Source of the DNA: Bartonella schoenbuchensis R1
GTDB taxonomy: Bacteria; Pseudomonadota; Alphaproteobacteria; Rhizobiales; Rhizobiaceae
Length of the DNA stretch: 64,000 bases
Direction: 5' to 3'
NCBI RefSeq assembly: GCF_002022685.1
Contig: NZ_CP019789.1
Coordinates: 806,001-870,000, forward strand
In this document: positions 30,978-42,975 of the stretch, in pieces
Numbering within the stretch: position 1 is the first letter of the stretch
How the letters are laid out: each line of letters opens with the position of its first letter
Notes under the pieces: generated by a model
The model's input: the letters and a program-made list of their open reading frames with translations, nothing else
Databases searched by the model: none
What the model was told of the DNA's origin: nothing
Program-made: the position numbers and the translations under genes

Positions 30978-32432
30978 ATGCAAACTGATATAATAGCTCA
31001 ATTAATATTAATTTTTCCAGAAATTTTGATGGCACTGGGAGGCATGGTGCTCCTTTTAATCGGTGTTTATTCCGGTGCACGTTCATATTTAACTATCACT
31101 GGTTTAGCAATTGCTCTACTTGTTGCAACTATTATTATTATGGTCGTCTTTCCGCAAAATGGCGTTTTCTATACAAACACGCTCATTATTGATTCCTTTA
31201 GCCGTTATATGAAAGTTTTGACTCTTGTCGGTGCACTCTTTGCTCTCATTATGTCTGTTGGTTTTGCTTGTGCTCAGAAATTTGATATATTTGAGTTTCC
31301 CGTATTAGTCCTTTTTGCGACTTTGGGTATGATGATAATGATTTCAGCTGGGAATACGCTGTCTCTTTACATGGGATTAGAATTGCAATCTTTAGCTCTA
31401 TATGTTCTTGCTGCAATCAATCGCGACAATGTAAAATCTTCTGAAGCGGGTATAAAATATTTTGTTTTAGGTGCATTGTCTTCAGGGTTTCTACTTTATG
31501 GTATTTCATTGCTTTATGGTTTTACTGCTCAAATTGGTTTTCGCGAAATTGCTTTTGCTTTAAATAATGAAGTTTTACAGCTAGGTGTTATTTTAGGCAT
31601 TGTTTTTATTCTAGCTGGTTTAGCTTTCAAAATTTCTGCAGTTCCATTTCATATGTGGACACCTGATGTTTATGAAGGAGCACCAACACCTATTACAGCA
31701 TTTTTTGCTTGTGCTCCTAAAATTGCAGCAATGGCATTAATTATCCGTATCATTGTTGTTACCTTTATTCCATTAGGCGGTTCTGATGGTTCTATGCCTG
31801 CATGGCAGCAGATATTAATTTTTATGGCAATTGCGTCAATGATACTGGGTGCATTTGCTGCAATTGGCCAAAGTAACATTAAGCGTTTAATGGCTTACTC
31901 ATCCATCAGTCATATGGGATATGCACTTGTTGGTTTAGCTGCTGGAAGTATGCTTGGGGTAAAAGGTGTTATTCTTTACATGACCATTTATCTTGGCATG
32001 ACTCTTGGTTCATTTGCATTTATTCTTGGAATGCGATCTAGTGACGGAAATGTTAAAAATATTTATGACCTTGCAGGATTGGTAAAAACTAATCCATTTA
32101 TGGCTATTACGATGACGATACAGCTTTTTTCTTTAGCAAGTATACCTCCTATGGCTGGTTTTTTTGGTAAATGGTATACATTTTCTGCAGCTGTTCATGC
32201 AGGTCTTACTCCACTTGCTGTCATCGGCATGGTTGCTTCTGTTGTTGGTGCTTTTTACTATTTACGGATTATTAAAATTATGTGGTTTGACGCTGCAAAA
32301 GATAGTTTTATTGTTTTATCAAGCGAACTTAAGCTTTGTCTTGGGCTTTCTACATTATTTATTTTATTTTATGTATTTTTTGGAATTTGGTTTGCTGAAT
32401 TTGCAGAAAAAGCAGCAATATCATTATTTTAA
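30978..32432 (+). CDS. nuoN: NADH-quinone oxidoreductase subunit N
   Basis: Antiporter-like subunit ND2, 484 residues, many hydrophobic helices. Conserved: [52 protein letters not shown] and [18 protein letters not shown]. It closes the nuo operon; birA begins only 5 bases later and is probably cotranscribed. Confidence 0.96.
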   Translation: MQTDIIAQLILIFPEILMALGGMVLLLIGVYSGARSYLTITGLAIALLVATIIIMVVFPQNGVFYTNTLIIDSFSRYMKVLTLVGALFALIMSVGFACAQKFDIFEFPVLVLFATLGMMIMISAGNTLSLYMGLELQSLALYVLAAINRDNVKSSEAGIKYFVLGALSSGFLLYGISLLYGFTAQIGFREIAFALNNEVLQLGVILGIVFILAGLAFKISAVPFHMWTPDVYEGAPTPITAFFACAPKIAAMALIIRIIVVTFIPLGGSDGSMPAWQQILIFMAIASMILGAFAAIGQSNIKRLMAYSSISHMGYALVGLAAGSMLGVKGVILYMTIYLGMTLGSFAFILGMRSSDGNVKNIYDLAGLVKTNPFMAITMTIQLFSLASIPPMAGFFGKWYTFSAAVHAGLTPLAVIGMVASVVGAFYYLRIIKIMWFDAAKDSFIVLSSELKLCLGLSTLFILFYVFFGIWFAEFAEKAAISLF

Positions 32433-32437
32433 TAAGC

Positions 32438-33235
32438 ATGGTTTATGCATTATCAGATTTTGCTTTAAAACAAGGGTATGTTCTTGAATCGTATGAAAGT
32501 GTAGATTCGACAAATCTTATTGCACAACAAAAAGCAAATGCTGGTCATCGTGGTTATCTTTGGATTGTTGCGGAAAAACAAACGCAAGGAAGAGCTAGAA
32601 GAGGTAGGACATGGTATAGTCCGAAAGGGAATTTGTACTCTAGCCTTTTATTGATTGACGATATTGTTTGCCAAACTGCTTCTCAACTTAGTTTTGTTGC
32701 TGGAGTAAGTATAGTAGAAGCTATAAGGCACTTTATAAAAGATAAAAAAGATAGCATTGTTAATTTAAAATGGCCAAATGATATTCTACTTAAAGGGATT
32801 AAAAGCTCTGGAATCTTACTTGAGCTGTTTACATTAACCCCACAAAAATATGCATTGGTTATTGGTATCGGTGTGAATGTAAAACATCATTTTAAAGATG
32901 CACCATATTTAACGTCAAGTATAAAGAATATTGGATTAGATATTGATAAAGAAGAATTATTTATGGTTTTAACAAAATGTTTTGCTGAAAATTATCTTCT
33001 TTGGAAGCAGTCGGAGGGGAGCAGTATAATCCATAAGAAATGGCTTTTATATTCAGCTCATCTTGGACAACCTATCAAAATAATCAATGGTGAAAAACTT
33101 ACTGAAGGTATTTTTGATGGTCTTGACCATGATTTCAACTGCATTGTCAAACAAAAAGACGGTCAGAAAGCAATTATAACCGCTGGAGATGTTTATTTTG
33201 GTTTAGCTGCTTCTGTTAATACAAATCATTATTAA
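32438..33235 (+). CDS. birA: Biotin-[acetyl-CoA-carboxylase] ligase
   Basis: Attaches biotin to the carrier protein of acyl-CoA carboxylases. The 265-residue product has the biotinyl-AMP motif GRARRGRTWYSPKGNLYSS, the KWPNDILLKGIKSSGILLE segment and GIGVNVKHH. There is no N-terminal helix-turn-helix, so it is a monofunctional ligase and not a repressor. nuo-birA-rnj order is common in Rhizobiales. Confidence 0.94.
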   Translation: MVYALSDFALKQGYVLESYESVDSTNLIAQQKANAGHRGYLWIVAEKQTQGRARRGRTWYSPKGNLYSSLLLIDDIVCQTASQLSFVAGVSIVEAIRHFIKDKKDSIVNLKWPNDILLKGIKSSGILLELFTLTPQKYALVIGIGVNVKHHFKDAPYLTSSIKNIGLDIDKEELFMVLTKCFAENYLLWKQSEGSSIIHKKWLLYSAHLGQPIKIINGEKLTEGIFDGLDHDFNCIVKQKDGQKAIITAGDVYFGLAASVNTNHY

Positions 33236-33287
33236 CGTATAAATTTTATTTCACCATGAGATTATCTTAATAGTTTAGGAGATATTT

Positions 33288-34963
33288 ATGGTTTCTACCA
33301 ATGAAAATGAATTGGTTTTTCTGCCTTTGGGAGGGGTAGGGGAAATAGGAATGAATTTGGCTGCTTATGGATTTGGTCCAAAGGATTGCCGGGAATGGCT
33401 GCTTGTCGATATGGGGGTTAGTTTTGCCGGTCCTGAATTACCAGGAGCAAATCTTATTTTACCAGATATTCGTTTTCTGGAAAATGAAAAACATAATGTG
33501 CGTGGTCTTGTTTTGACACATGCTCACGAAGACCACTATGGTGCTGTCCTTGATTTATGGCCAAAACTTCAGGTTCCGCTTTATTGCAGTCCTTTTACAG
33601 CGGGGTTATTGGAAAGTAAAAAGAGATCAAATTTTAAATTTCATAAAATTCCATTAAATATTTTTCAAGCTGGTGATTGCTTTCAAATTGGTCCATTTAC
33701 AATTGAAGCTATTGCTGTCAATCATTCAATTCCAGAAGCTGTTTCTTTGGCAATTACAACATCTTTAGGAAATGTGATCCATACTGGAGATTGGAAAATT
33801 GATCATACACCTTCACTTGGACCCGTGACAGATGAAAAAAGATTACGGATTTTAGGAAACAAAGGTATTTTAGCATTAGTATGTGATTCCACTAATGCCC
33901 TTCAAGATGGTATATCGCCATCGGAACAACAAGTTCGGGATAGTCTTTCTGAAATCATTTTAAAAGCTGAAGGCCGCGTTGTTATTGCAACTTTTTCATC
34001 GAATATTGGTAGAATACGTTCAATTGCTCTTGCAGCAGAATCTGCTGGGCGCCAAGTTCTTTTGGTGGGGCGTTCTATAAAACGTAGTGTTAGTGTGGCA
34101 CAAGAACTTGGTTATTTGAATAATTTAGCACCGTTTATAACGGAAGATGATTATAGTCACACTCCACGAAAAAATATGGTTTTGGTAGTAACAGGAAGCC
34201 AAGGTGAGCCGTGTTCTGCTTTAGCAAAGCTTTCACGAAATGAAATGAGAAATATTGCACTCTCTCCTGGTGATACAATTATTTATTCATCACGTAGTAT
34301 TCCGGGAAATGAAAAAGCTATTTTTGAGATACAAAATCGTTTCATTGATCAGGGAATTAAAGTAATTACAAACAATGATGCTCTTGTTCATGTTTCAGGC
34401 CATCCCCGCCGTTTAGAGCTTCTACAAATGTATGATTGGGTAAAACCGCAAATACTTGTTCCTGTGCATGGTGAGGCTGCACACCTTGTGGCTCAAGCAG
34501 CTTTAGCGCGTGAGGCTAATATCAAAACTATTGCTGAAATTAGAAATGGCGATATGCTGCGTCTTGCTCCCAAACCAATAGAGATCGTTGAGAAAGTACC
34601 TGTTGGTCAAATCTATAAAGATGGTTACTTGATTGGTAGTGAAGATGAAGTAGGGATTAATGAACGTCGCAAATTAAGTTATGTTGGTTATGTTGCAATT
34701 TCTCTCCACATGAATAGTAAGCATGATTTACTTGATGATATTGGTTTTACGGCATTTGGATTGCCTAAAAACGATGGAAAAGGGAAATCATTAAAGGATA
34801 TTCTTCTAACTGTTGTAGAAAATACTATTAATAATATTCCACAGATTAAAAGAAAAGATAATGAACTTATTCAAGAAGCAACACGTCGGGCTGTCAGAGC
34901 AACTGTTAATGAAATTTGGGGAAAAAACCTGTCTGTACAATTTTCCTACATCGCTCAAAATAA
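33288..34963 (+). CDS. rnj: Ribonuclease J, frameshifted just before its C-terminus
   Basis: Metallo-beta-lactamase/beta-CASP ribonuclease with endo- and 5'-3' exonuclease activity in this family. Visible are the zinc motif LTHAHEDHYGAV, VNHSIPEA, HTGDWKID, the beta-CASP segments and VHVSGHPRR and PVHGEAAHL. The frame reads on to 34991 with a non-family tail after EIWGKN. With seven rather than six A at 34922-34927 it would end KKPVCTIFLHR plus two residues at a TAA (34961-34963), giving 558 residues. The effect as written would only alter about the last 15 residues. ATG 33288 follows TAGGAGA. Confidence 0.92.
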
Positions 34964-35207
34964 AAAGTGCTCTTATAATTATTTCTTTTAGTTAAATTAA
35001 GAAAAAAGAATTACTAGGTTAGCTTTATTACTAATATGTATCTGCACTTTACTGAGGGTAAGTAAACTAAAAAATATATCAAATAAAACTTTTATAACAT
35101 ACTGGTTTGTTATATTTGTAAGCTTTCAGAATACAGCTATGATTAATGCATAACATTATTTGAACTTGCTCCAATTTGATGAGCTTAATTAGGAGTTAAT
35201 GATTTCA

Positions 35208-36533
35208 ATGCGTCTTTCTAAATATTTCATCCCTATTTTAAAAGAAAATCCTAAAGAAGCAGAAATTGTTTCACATCGACTTATGTTGCGTGCAGGCATG
35301 ATTCGTCAACAAACAGCAGGGATTTATTCTTGGTTGCCATTAGGTAAAAAAGTACTTGATAAAGTTTGTACGATTATTCGTGAAGAACAAAAACAAGCTG
35401 GCGCTTTAGAAATATTAATGCCTACGATTCAATCTGTTGATCTTTGGCATGAAAGTGGTCGCTATGACGATTACGGTTTTGAAATGTTACGTATTAAAGA
35501 TCGCCAAGAACGTGATTTGCTTTATGGCCCAACTAATGAAGAAATAGTAACAGATATTTTTCGTTCATATGTTCGTTCTTATAAGGATCTTCCTCTCAAT
35601 CTTTATCAAATTCAATGGAAATTTCGTGATGAGATCCGTCCGCGTTTTGGTGTGATGCGTTCACGAGAATTTTTAATGAAAGACGCATATTCTTTCGATC
35701 TTGATTATGAAAGTGCAAAAATATCCTATAATCGTATGTTTGTTGCTTATTTACGTACTTTTTCTCGCATGGGGTTGAAAGTAATCCCGACGCGCGCTGA
35801 TACAGGCCCGATTGGTGGCGAACGTAGCCATGAATTTACTATTCTGGCTGAAACAGGTGAAAGTGCTATATTCTGCGATAAACAATTTCTTGATATTAAT
35901 GCTCCACTTTTTTCAATTGATTTTACTGATAAAACTGTTTTAACTGATATCGTTAAACAGTGGACAACCTTTTATGCTGCAACGGAGGAAATGCATAATG
36001 AGGAAGAGTGGAGTAAAATTCCTAAATCCAATCAGCTTTCAGCACGTGGCATTGAAGTAGGGCATATTTTTTACTTTGGCACTAAATATTCTGTACCAAT
36101 GGAAGCAAAAGTGATGGGGAAAGACGGAAAAGAACACCCGGTTTTTATGGGATCCTATGGGATTGGTCCCTCACGTCTTGTTGCAGCAGCAATTGAAGCT
36201 TCTCATGATGAAAATGGTATCATTTGGCCAAAACCAATAGCACCATTTGATTTTGGTATTATCAACATGAAACCAGATGATAAAAAATGTAACCATATGT
36301 GCGAAACTCTTTATCAAGGACTTATACGTGCTGGCTTTGACCCATTGTTAGATGACAGAAATGAACGCCCTGGTGTGAAATTTGCAATAATGGATTTGAT
36401 CGGCTTACCAACACAAATAATTGTTGGGCCCAAAAGTGCTGCGCAAAATGAGGTTGAAATTAAAGACAGAAAAACAGGTGCTAAAGAATCTCTAACAATT
36501 GAATCAGTACTTAACCGACTTTCTACAACTTAG
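35208..36533 (+). CDS. proS: Prolyl-tRNA synthetase (short alphaproteobacterial type)
   Basis: Class II synthetase of 441 residues from ATG 35208; another in-frame ATG at 35199 follows the AGGAG too closely. Motif 1 is near [18 protein letters not shown], motif 2 is [26 protein letters not shown] and motif 3 is [17 protein letters not shown]. The C-terminal anticodon-binding domain is present. The editing (YbaK-like) insertion of the long bacterial form is absent, as is usual in alphaproteobacteria. Confidence 0.95.
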   Translation: MRLSKYFIPILKENPKEAEIVSHRLMLRAGMIRQQTAGIYSWLPLGKKVLDKVCTIIREEQKQAGALEILMPTIQSVDLWHESGRYDDYGFEMLRIKDRQERDLLYGPTNEEIVTDIFRSYVRSYKDLPLNLYQIQWKFRDEIRPRFGVMRSREFLMKDAYSFDLDYESAKISYNRMFVAYLRTFSRMGLKVIPTRADTGPIGGERSHEFTILAETGESAIFCDKQFLDINAPLFSIDFTDKTVLTDIVKQWTTFYAATEEMHNEEEWSKIPKSNQLSARGIEVGHIFYFGTKYSVPMEAKVMGKDGKEHPVFMGSYGIGPSRLVAAAIEASHDENGIIWPKPIAPFDFGIINMKPDDKKCNHMCETLYQGLIRAGFDPLLDDRNERPGVKFAIMDLIGLPTQIIVGPKSAAQNEVEIKDRKTGAKESLTIESVLNRLSTT

Positions 36534-37814
36534 ATGGGCAATGTTATGAATGGTTTGAGAAGAAAATGGTTTTCATCTTATGAATGGATGATTTCATTTC
36601 GTTACATGATTCCTAATAAAAAACATATGTTTACATCTGTTGTTTCAATCATTTCTTTAATTGGGATTATGCTAGGGGTTTTTGCCTTAGTTGTTGTTAT
36701 GGCAGTAATGAATGGTTTTCGCACAGAACTTCTTAATCGCATTCTCGGCATGAATGGACATCTTATCGTTCAAACGACTGATTCTGGTTTTTCCGATTAT
36801 AATACCTTTATTTCTTATTTGGAATCCATAGACGGTGTAAATTCTGCTTTGCCTGTTGTTGAAGGGCAAGCACTTGTTCAGGGTGATATTGGTGGGGGGA
36901 CTGGTGCTTTGATTCGTGGTATGCGCCAAGAAGATTTGGAGAAGCTTAAAATAGTATCTCAAAATATTAAATCAGGTACACTTGCTCATTTTGAAGAAGA
37001 AGAGGGCATTGCAATCGGAAGTGGTCTGGCAGAAAAATTAGGGTTAACAATTGGAAGTGATCTGCGTATTATTACACCAGATGGTGATGTAACACCTTTT
37101 GGCGTTATGCCACGTATTAAAGCTTATAAAATAATTGCTATTTTTGAAGTGGGTATGTCTGAATATGACTCAATATTTGTTTTTATGCCTCTTTTTGAAG
37201 CGCAAGCATTTTTCAATCTAGGGCAGAAAATTCAATCAATAGAGTTATTTCTTAATGATCCCGATACTGTTGATCAAATAAAGCAGGTAATAGAAAAAGA
37301 GATAGATCAACAAGTTTACTTAATTGATTGGCGTATGCGCAATCAGGCTTTCTTTTCAGCTTTACAGATTGAGCGCAACGTCATGTTTTTTATTCTTTCT
37401 CTTATTATTCTTGTTGCTGCTTTAAATATTATTTCTGGGCTAATTATGCTTGTGAAAGATAAAAACCACGATATTGCAATTTTACGTACTATGGGAGCAC
37501 ACCAGAGTGCAATCATGCGTATATTCATCTCTACTGGCATGATGATTGGGTGTATTGGAACAATATTGGGGTTAATTTTAGGTGTCATAGCTGCTACAAA
37601 TATCAATTATATTCAGGATTTTGTATCTTGGCTTTTCAATGTTGATGTTTTTAATCCTCAACTTTATTTTTTAACAAAATTGCCAGCACGCATTGAATGG
37701 GGACAAACTGCTATAGTAGCTGTGATGGCTTTGCTTTTATCGTTTTTTGCAACACTCATTCCAGCGTGGCAAGCTTCTAAGTTAGATCCTGTACAAGCTT
37801 TGAGGTATGAGTAA
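36534..37814 (+). CDS. lolC: Lipoprotein-releasing ABC transporter permease (LolC/LolE type)
   Basis: Inner-membrane permease that extracts outer-membrane lipoproteins for hand-over to LolA. The 426-residue product has one N-terminal helix ([19 protein letters not shown]), a large periplasmic domain with [18 protein letters not shown], and three C-terminal helices ending in the FtsX-like [22 protein letters not shown] single LolC/E-like gene next to lolD suggests a homodimeric permease. It abuts the proS stop directly and overlaps the lolD start (TAATG). Confidence 0.92.
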   Translation: MGNVMNGLRRKWFSSYEWMISFRYMIPNKKHMFTSVVSIISLIGIMLGVFALVVVMAVMNGFRTELLNRILGMNGHLIVQTTDSGFSDYNTFISYLESIDGVNSALPVVEGQALVQGDIGGGTGALIRGMRQEDLEKLKIVSQNIKSGTLAHFEEEEGIAIGSGLAEKLGLTIGSDLRIITPDGDVTPFGVMPRIKAYKIIAIFEVGMSEYDSIFVFMPLFEAQAFFNLGQKIQSIELFLNDPDTVDQIKQVIEKEIDQQVYLIDWRMRNQAFFSALQIERNVMFFILSLIILVAALNIISGLIMLVKDKNHDIAILRTMGAHQSAIMRIFISTGMMIGCIGTILGLILGVIAATNINYIQDFVSWLFNVDVFNPQLYFLTKLPARIEWGQTAIVAVMALLLSFFATLIPAWQASKLDPVQALRYE

Positions 37815-38494
37815 TGTCTGTTGTTTTAGAACTTGTCGAAATTGAGCGACGTTTTTTTGATAACGACAAACCTTTAATTATTTTAGACAAAGCTAATTTT
37901 ATTCTTAATCGCGGAGAGCTTGTAGCACTTGTTGCGCCATCTGGTGCTGGAAAATCAACACTTCTTCATATTGCTGGGTTACTGGAAAAACCAACAGCTG
38001 GTGATGTTTTGTTGCATGGTGTTTCTTGTGCAAAATGCTCTGATAGTGAACGAACAGCTATGAGACGAAAAAATATCGGTTTTGTTTATCAATTTCATCA
38101 TTTGTTACCAGAGTTCACAGCTTTAGAAAATGTAATGATACCCCAAATGATAGCAGGATTAAAAAAATCGACTGCAGAAAATCGCGCACTTAAATTATTA
38201 ACATACCTTCGGGTTTCTCATCGTGCCAAACATCGTCCATCAGAATTATCAGGCGGGGAACAACAGCGTGTCGCTATTGCCCGTGCTATAGCAAATGCTC
38301 CTTGTGTACTGTTAGCTGATGAACCTACAGGAAATCTTGATCCTGTAACTTCAGTTTATGTATTTCAGGCTTTATCAGCCCTTGTTCGTCAATCTGGGCT
38401 TGCTGCTCTTATTGCAACACATAATTACAGTTTGGCTAAGTTGATGCATCGTCGAATTACAATAAAAGAGAGAAAAATTATTGAACTTCCTTAA
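37814..38494 (+). CDS. lolD: Lipoprotein-releasing ABC transporter ATP-binding protein
   Basis: The ATPase partner of the preceding permease, 226 residues. Walker A is [13 protein letters not shown], the signature is [15 protein letters not shown], Walker B is [12 protein letters not shown], and the H-loop is ATHNY. The TAATG overlap with lolC supports translational coupling. Confidence 0.94.
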   Translation: MSVVLELVEIERRFFDNDKPLIILDKANFILNRGELVALVAPSGAGKSTLLHIAGLLEKPTAGDVLLHGVSCAKCSDSERTAMRRKNIGFVYQFHHLLPEFTALENVMIPQMIAGLKKSTAENRALKLLTYLRVSHRAKHRPSELSGGEQQRVAIARAIANAPCVLLADEPTGNLDPVTSVYVFQALSALVRQSGLAALIATHNYSLAKLMHRRITIKERKIIELP

Positions 38495-38570
38495 AAATAC
38501 AGTACACCGTTTATTATAGAAAATTAATACTATAGCTGTATGTCTATATTTCACCTATTGAAGAGTTTTT

Positions 38571-38861
38571 ATGACAAATTTTGTAATTGATAAAAACCAA
38601 TTAAATGCACGGCGTCGGCGATTGATTTTTCGGGCGTGGCATAGAGGCATTCGTGAAATGGATTTAATTTTAGGGCAATATGTTGATTCGCATATCATTG
38701 AGATGAGTGATGAAACAATCTCTGAACTTGAATATATTATGTCTTTTGAAGATCGCGATTTACTTATGTGGATTACCGGGGAAATTCCTACACCATCTGA
38801 GGTAGATAGCCCGCTTTTTCGTGACATTGCAAATTATCGTATTTGCGCAAATTTTAATTGA
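38571..38861 (+). CDS. sdhE: FAD assembly factor SdhE
   Basis: A small (96-residue) DUF339 protein needed for covalent FAD attachment to succinate dehydrogenase. The family motif is clear in LIFRAWHRGIREMDLILG, containing RGxxE, followed by the helical end MSFEDRDLLMWITGE. Its stop lies 5 bases before the mfd ATG, an arrangement seen in other Rhizobiales. Confidence 0.92.
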   Translation: MTNFVIDKNQLNARRRRLIFRAWHRGIREMDLILGQYVDSHIIEMSDETISELEYIMSFEDRDLLMWITGEIPTPSEVDSPLFRDIANYRICANFN

Positions 38862-38866
38862 TCAAA

Positions 38867-41800
38867 ATGTCCATATTTCAAAAAATTATTCTTCCCAAAG
38901 ATGTGCAAGATTTAATGATTCTTGATGGCATTATTGATGGGTTTGAATCTTTCGCACTTGCTCAATTAAGCTCAGAAATTGCTCAAGATAAGCCTCTTGT
39001 TTACATTGTTCGTGATGGAACAAAGATTTCCCATGTACAACAAGTTTTAAATTTTATTGAGCCCAATTTACCTGTTCTTCAATTTCCTGCATGGGATTGT
39101 TTGCCTTATGATCGTGTGTCGCCTGGAATAGCCATTACTGCGCGACGTCTTTCAACTTTGGCACATATATCACATTTGCATAAAAATCCACGTTCCGCGA
39201 TTATATTGACAACAGCAAATGCAATTATTCAAAAATTACCGCCTCGTGCCATAATTGATGATCAGATTATTCATACGAAGATTGGTCAATGTGTTAATAT
39301 GGATAATCTAATCCATTATTTAGAGCGTAGTGGTTTTGAACGCGTTGCGATTGTGCACGATGTTGGTGAATTTGCTGTCAGAGGAGGAATTATTGATATT
39401 TTTTCTCCTAATGATAGTGAGCCTTTGCGTCTTGATTTTTTTGGTGATACTCTAGAGACTATTCGCGTATTTGATCCAATTACGCAACGTACAACAGGCA
39501 ATAAAACTGAATTTTTTTTACAACCAATGAGTGAGGTTATCCTCACGCCTGAGCGGATCAATCTATTTAAAAATAATTATATTCGTACACTTAGTGTATC
39601 ACAAAGAAATGATATGCTTTATGAAGCCATTTCTCAAGGGCGGCGTTTTGCTGGTATGGAACATTGGTTGCCGCTTTTTTATGAGAATCTCGATAATTTC
39701 TTTGATTATTGTGGTGACGTACCTATTGTTTTTGAGCACCTTATAGAAGAAGTGCTAACTGAGCGCTATCGTCTTATTGAAGATTTTTATAATGTTCGTA
39801 AAGAGCAAGAAAACAATGAAGAAAGTAATGCTTCCTATCATCCAATAGAGCCTAACCTACTTTATCTGACACCAGAACAAGTTTTAACACGTGCACAACA
39901 ATCGGGGCAACGTATTGATTTTATACCCTTCAATGTTCCACAAACCTCTGGACAGACAGTTATTCATACAAATGTTGCACCGGGATATGATTTTGTAAAA
40001 GAACGTAATGCGCAGGAAAAAAATGTTTTTGCAAATGTGGTTGATTATATTCTTTCACTACAATCATCTGGCAAGAAGGTACTCTTAGCCTGCTGGAGTG
40101 AAGGATCTATGAATCGCTTGTTGCAGATTCTTGATGAATACGGATTAAAAAAAATAGAAATTGCAAAGTCATTACAAGCTGTAAAAGCAACATCACATGA
40201 TCAGGTATCGGCAGCTATCATAGCAATCGAGCATGGTTTTGAAATTGACGATTTTGTTATTATAGCCGAACAGGATATCCTTGGTGATCGATTAATAAGG
40301 TCATCAAAACGGCGCAAACATAATACGCATTTTATCTCTGAAATTGCTACACTAAATTCTGGTGATATTGTTGTGCATGTTGATCATGGTATTGGACAGT
40401 TTATCGGTCTTAAAACCATCATGACAGCTGGAATTTTACGCGATTGTCTTGAAATCAATTATGCTGAAGGTGATCGATTATTTTTACCTGTTGAAAATAT
40501 CGAACTTTTATCACGTTATGGATCAGAAGATACAGATGTAACATTAGACAAGTTAGGTGGTGTTGCTTGGCAAACACGTAAAGCGCGACTAAAAAAACAT
40601 TTATTGAAAATTGCTGGCCAATTGATCCGTATAGCTGCAGAACGCGCCACACGCTCTGCACCTGCGTTAAGTCCACCAATTGGATTGTTTGACGAATTTG
40701 TTGCATGCTTTCCTTATGAAGAAACAGAAGATCAGATAGATGCAATTGATGCAGTTTTAGGTGATTTAGCAGCAGGAAAACCTATGGATCGCCTAATATG
40801 TGGTGATGTTGGTTTTGGAAAAACAGAAGTTGCTATTCGAAGTGCTTTTGTTGCTGCATTAAATGGTTATCAAGTTGCTGTTGTTGTGCCTACAACTTTG
40901 CTTTCACGGCAACATTACAAGACCTTTATCTCACGTTTTCAAGGGTTACCTGTTAAAATTGGTCATGTTTCAAGGCTTGTAAAAGCTAAAGAATTAGCGC
41001 AAGTCAAAAAAGATATTTCAAATGGTAGAATTGATATTGCCATTGGGACGCATGCCTTACTTAGTGAATCAATTAATTTTTCACGGTTGGGGCTTCTTAT
41101 CATTGATGAAGAGCAACATTTTGGTGTTAAGCACAAAGAACGCTTAAAAGAAATTAAAAGTGATATTCATGTTCTCACACTTTCAGCCACTCCCATACCA
41201 CGAACTTTAGGACTTGCTTTATCAGGATTACGTGAACTTTCATTAATAGCAACTCCACCCATTGGTAGAATACCGGTTCGGACTTTTATTTCACCTTTTG
41301 ATGCAGTTGTTATACGCGAGGTATTGCTTCGTGAATATTATCGGGGCGGACAGAGTTTTTATGTTTGCCCTCGTATTTCTGATCTTCCCTATGTAGAAGA
41401 ATATCTCAAAACACACGTACCTGAACTTAAATTTGCCGTGGCTCATGGTCAAATGCCAGTTACACAATTTGATGATATTATGAATGCATTTTATGATAGG
41501 CAATATGACGTACTGCTTTCAACAACCATCATTGAATCAGGTCTCGATATTCCAACAGCAAATACATTAATTGTGCACCGTGCTGACATGTTCGGTCTTT
41601 CTTCGCTTTACCAGTTGCGTGGCAGAGTAGGGCGTTCAAAACAACGCGCTTATGCACTTTTTACTTTCCCTGCTGGCAAAGTTTTAACACCTACTGCTGA
41701 TCGCCGTTTTAAAGTCTTGCAATCTCTCGACACATTGGGTGCAGGTTTCCAATTAGCTAGTTATGATATGGACATTCGTGGTTCAGGTAATTTTTTAGGA

Positions 41801-42367
41801 GAAGAGCAATCAGGGCACGTTAAAGAAGTTGGATTCGAGCTCTATCAAAAAATGCTTGAAGAAGCAGTTGCTGAATTAAAGGATGGCAAACACAATGAAG
41901 ATAGTCAATGGTCACCCCAAATTTCACTTGGTATAACAGCAATAATACCAGAAAGTTTTGTGCCTGATTTATCACTACGTATGAGTCTTTACCGCCGTTT
42001 AGTAGAACTTGATGATTTGCAACAAATCAATCAATTAGGCGCTGAATTGGTGGATCGTTTTGGTTCTCTTCCAACTGAAGTTCAACATCTTCTTAAGATT
42101 GTTTATATTAAAGCATTATGTAAAAAAGCGCATGTAGAAAAACTGGATGCTGGCCCAAAGGGTATTGTTGTGCAGTTTCGTAATAATTATTTTGAAAACA
42201 GTGCTGGCCTTATTAAATGGATTGGAGAACAAGGCTCTCTAGCAAAAATCCGACCAGATCAAAGTGTTATTTTTATTCGTGATTGGCCCACAGCTGATGA
42301 AAGACTTTCAGGTGCAGAAACGATTATGACACAACTTGCAACAATGACAGAACAACGTCCTGCTTAG
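38867..42367 (+). CDS. mfd: Transcription-repair coupling factor
   Basis: Large SF2 translocase that removes stalled RNA polymerase and recruits UvrA. 1166 residues from ATG 38867 (a TTG nine bases upstream is unlikely). The N-terminal UvrB-like module is followed by the RNA-polymerase-interacting domain (GDIVVHVDHGIGQFIGL) and the helicase motifs GDVGFGKTEVAIR, DEEQHFG and RGRVGRSKQRAYA. The TRCF C-terminal domain is present. Full length. Confidence 0.96.
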   Translation: MSIFQKIILPKDVQDLMILDGIIDGFESFALAQLSSEIAQDKPLVYIVRDGTKISHVQQVLNFIEPNLPVLQFPAWDCLPYDRVSPGIAITARRLSTLAHISHLHKNPRSAIILTTANAIIQKLPPRAIIDDQIIHTKIGQCVNMDNLIHYLERSGFERVAIVHDVGEFAVRGGIIDIFSPNDSEPLRLDFFGDTLETIRVFDPITQRTTGNKTEFFLQPMSEVILTPERINLFKNNYIRTLSVSQRNDMLYEAISQGRRFAGMEHWLPLFYENLDNFFDYCGDVPIVFEHLIEEVLTERYRLIEDFYNVRKEQENNEESNASYHPIEPNLLYLTPEQVLTRAQQSGQRIDFIPFNVPQTSGQTVIHTNVAPGYDFVKERNAQEKNVFANVVDYILSLQSSGKKVLLACWSEGSMNRLLQILDEYGLKKIEIAKSLQAVKATSHDQVSAAIIAIEHGFEIDDFVIIAEQDILGDRLIRSSKRRKHNTHFISEIATLNSGDIVVHVDHGIGQFIGLKTIMTAGILRDCLEINYAEGDRLFLPVENIELLSRYGSEDTDVTLDKLGGVAWQTRKARLKKHLLKIAGQLIRIAAERATRSAPALSPPIGLFDEFVACFPYEETEDQIDAIDAVLGDLAAGKPMDRLICGDVGFGKTEVAIRSAFVAALNGYQVAVVVPTTLLSRQHYKTFISRFQGLPVKIGHVSRLVKAKELAQVKKDISNGRIDIAIGTHALLSESINFSRLGLLIIDEEQHFGVKHKERLKEIKSDIHVLTLSATPIPRTLGLALSGLRELSLIATPPIGRIPVRTFISPFDAVVIREVLLREYYRGGQSFYVCPRISDLPYVEEYLKTHVPELKFAVAHGQMPVTQFDDIMNAFYDRQYDVLLSTTIIESGLDIPTANTLIVHRADMFGLSSLYQLRGRVGRSKQRAYALFTFPAGKVLTPTADRRFKVLQSLDTLGAGFQLASYDMDIRGSGNFLGEEQSGHVKEVGFELYQKMLEEAVAELKDGKHNEDSQWSPQISLGITAIIPESFVPDLSLRMSLYRRLVELDDLQQINQLGAELVDRFGSLPTEVQHLLKIVYIKALCKKAHVEKLDAGPKGIVVQFRNNYFENSAGLIKWIGEQGSLAKIRPDQSVIFIRDWPTADERLSGAETIMTQLATMTEQRPA

Positions 42368-42975
42368 TAATTTTGCCATTTGCTAGCTTTTTTAAAAAAC
42401 ATGACCATGATTAATTTGTGGCGCAAATTCTATAAAAATTCGCTTTTTACTCTTTCATACAAACATTTTTGATTCACGATAAAGGCACAAAGTCCTTTCC
42501 AATATCTTATAGTATGTTTGCGTAATAATATTATCTTTAAGTTTATAAAATCGTATTCACACTGCATTTTATAGTTTGAAAAACTGCTGTAAAAATATTT
42601 TATATCTAGAATATTTCATTTTTCCTCGAAATAACATGAAATAATGTTGTTATATTTATTGCGTATACTTCTCTTTATATGGCCGTTCCTAGACACTACA
42701 AGCAAATACCAATTGTGTGAGGCACTATTTTATAAACTAGCAACTAAATCTGATATTCTCCTTTTAAAGCGATTATATGCATTAGGATTTATACAAAGAT
42801 TTTTATTTTCTATAACTTGTCTTACTATGTACCCGATAAGGTATATTATTATATTGAAATTGTAATTAAAACAGCAGACAGCCCAAAATACTCTGAACAA
42901 TAAAATCTTTTTTATAAGCCTTGTAATTTAAACGAAATTTAAAAAACGATTATAAAATTGTTTTCATTTGTTTTT
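42368..42975. other. Non-coding gap between mfd and the solute-binding protein gene
   Basis: 608 bases between two converging genes. A 73-codon frame (42644-42865) has hydrophobic composition but no ribosome binding site or recognisable family and is not called. A short TTTTTTAAAAAA palindrome follows mfd; there is no strong terminator. Confidence 0.4.

Noticed and set aside
42644..42865. 73-codon hydrophobic frame downstream of mfd
   Set aside because: No ribosome binding site, no recognisable family, rare A+T-driven composition in a gene-free gap; probably chance.
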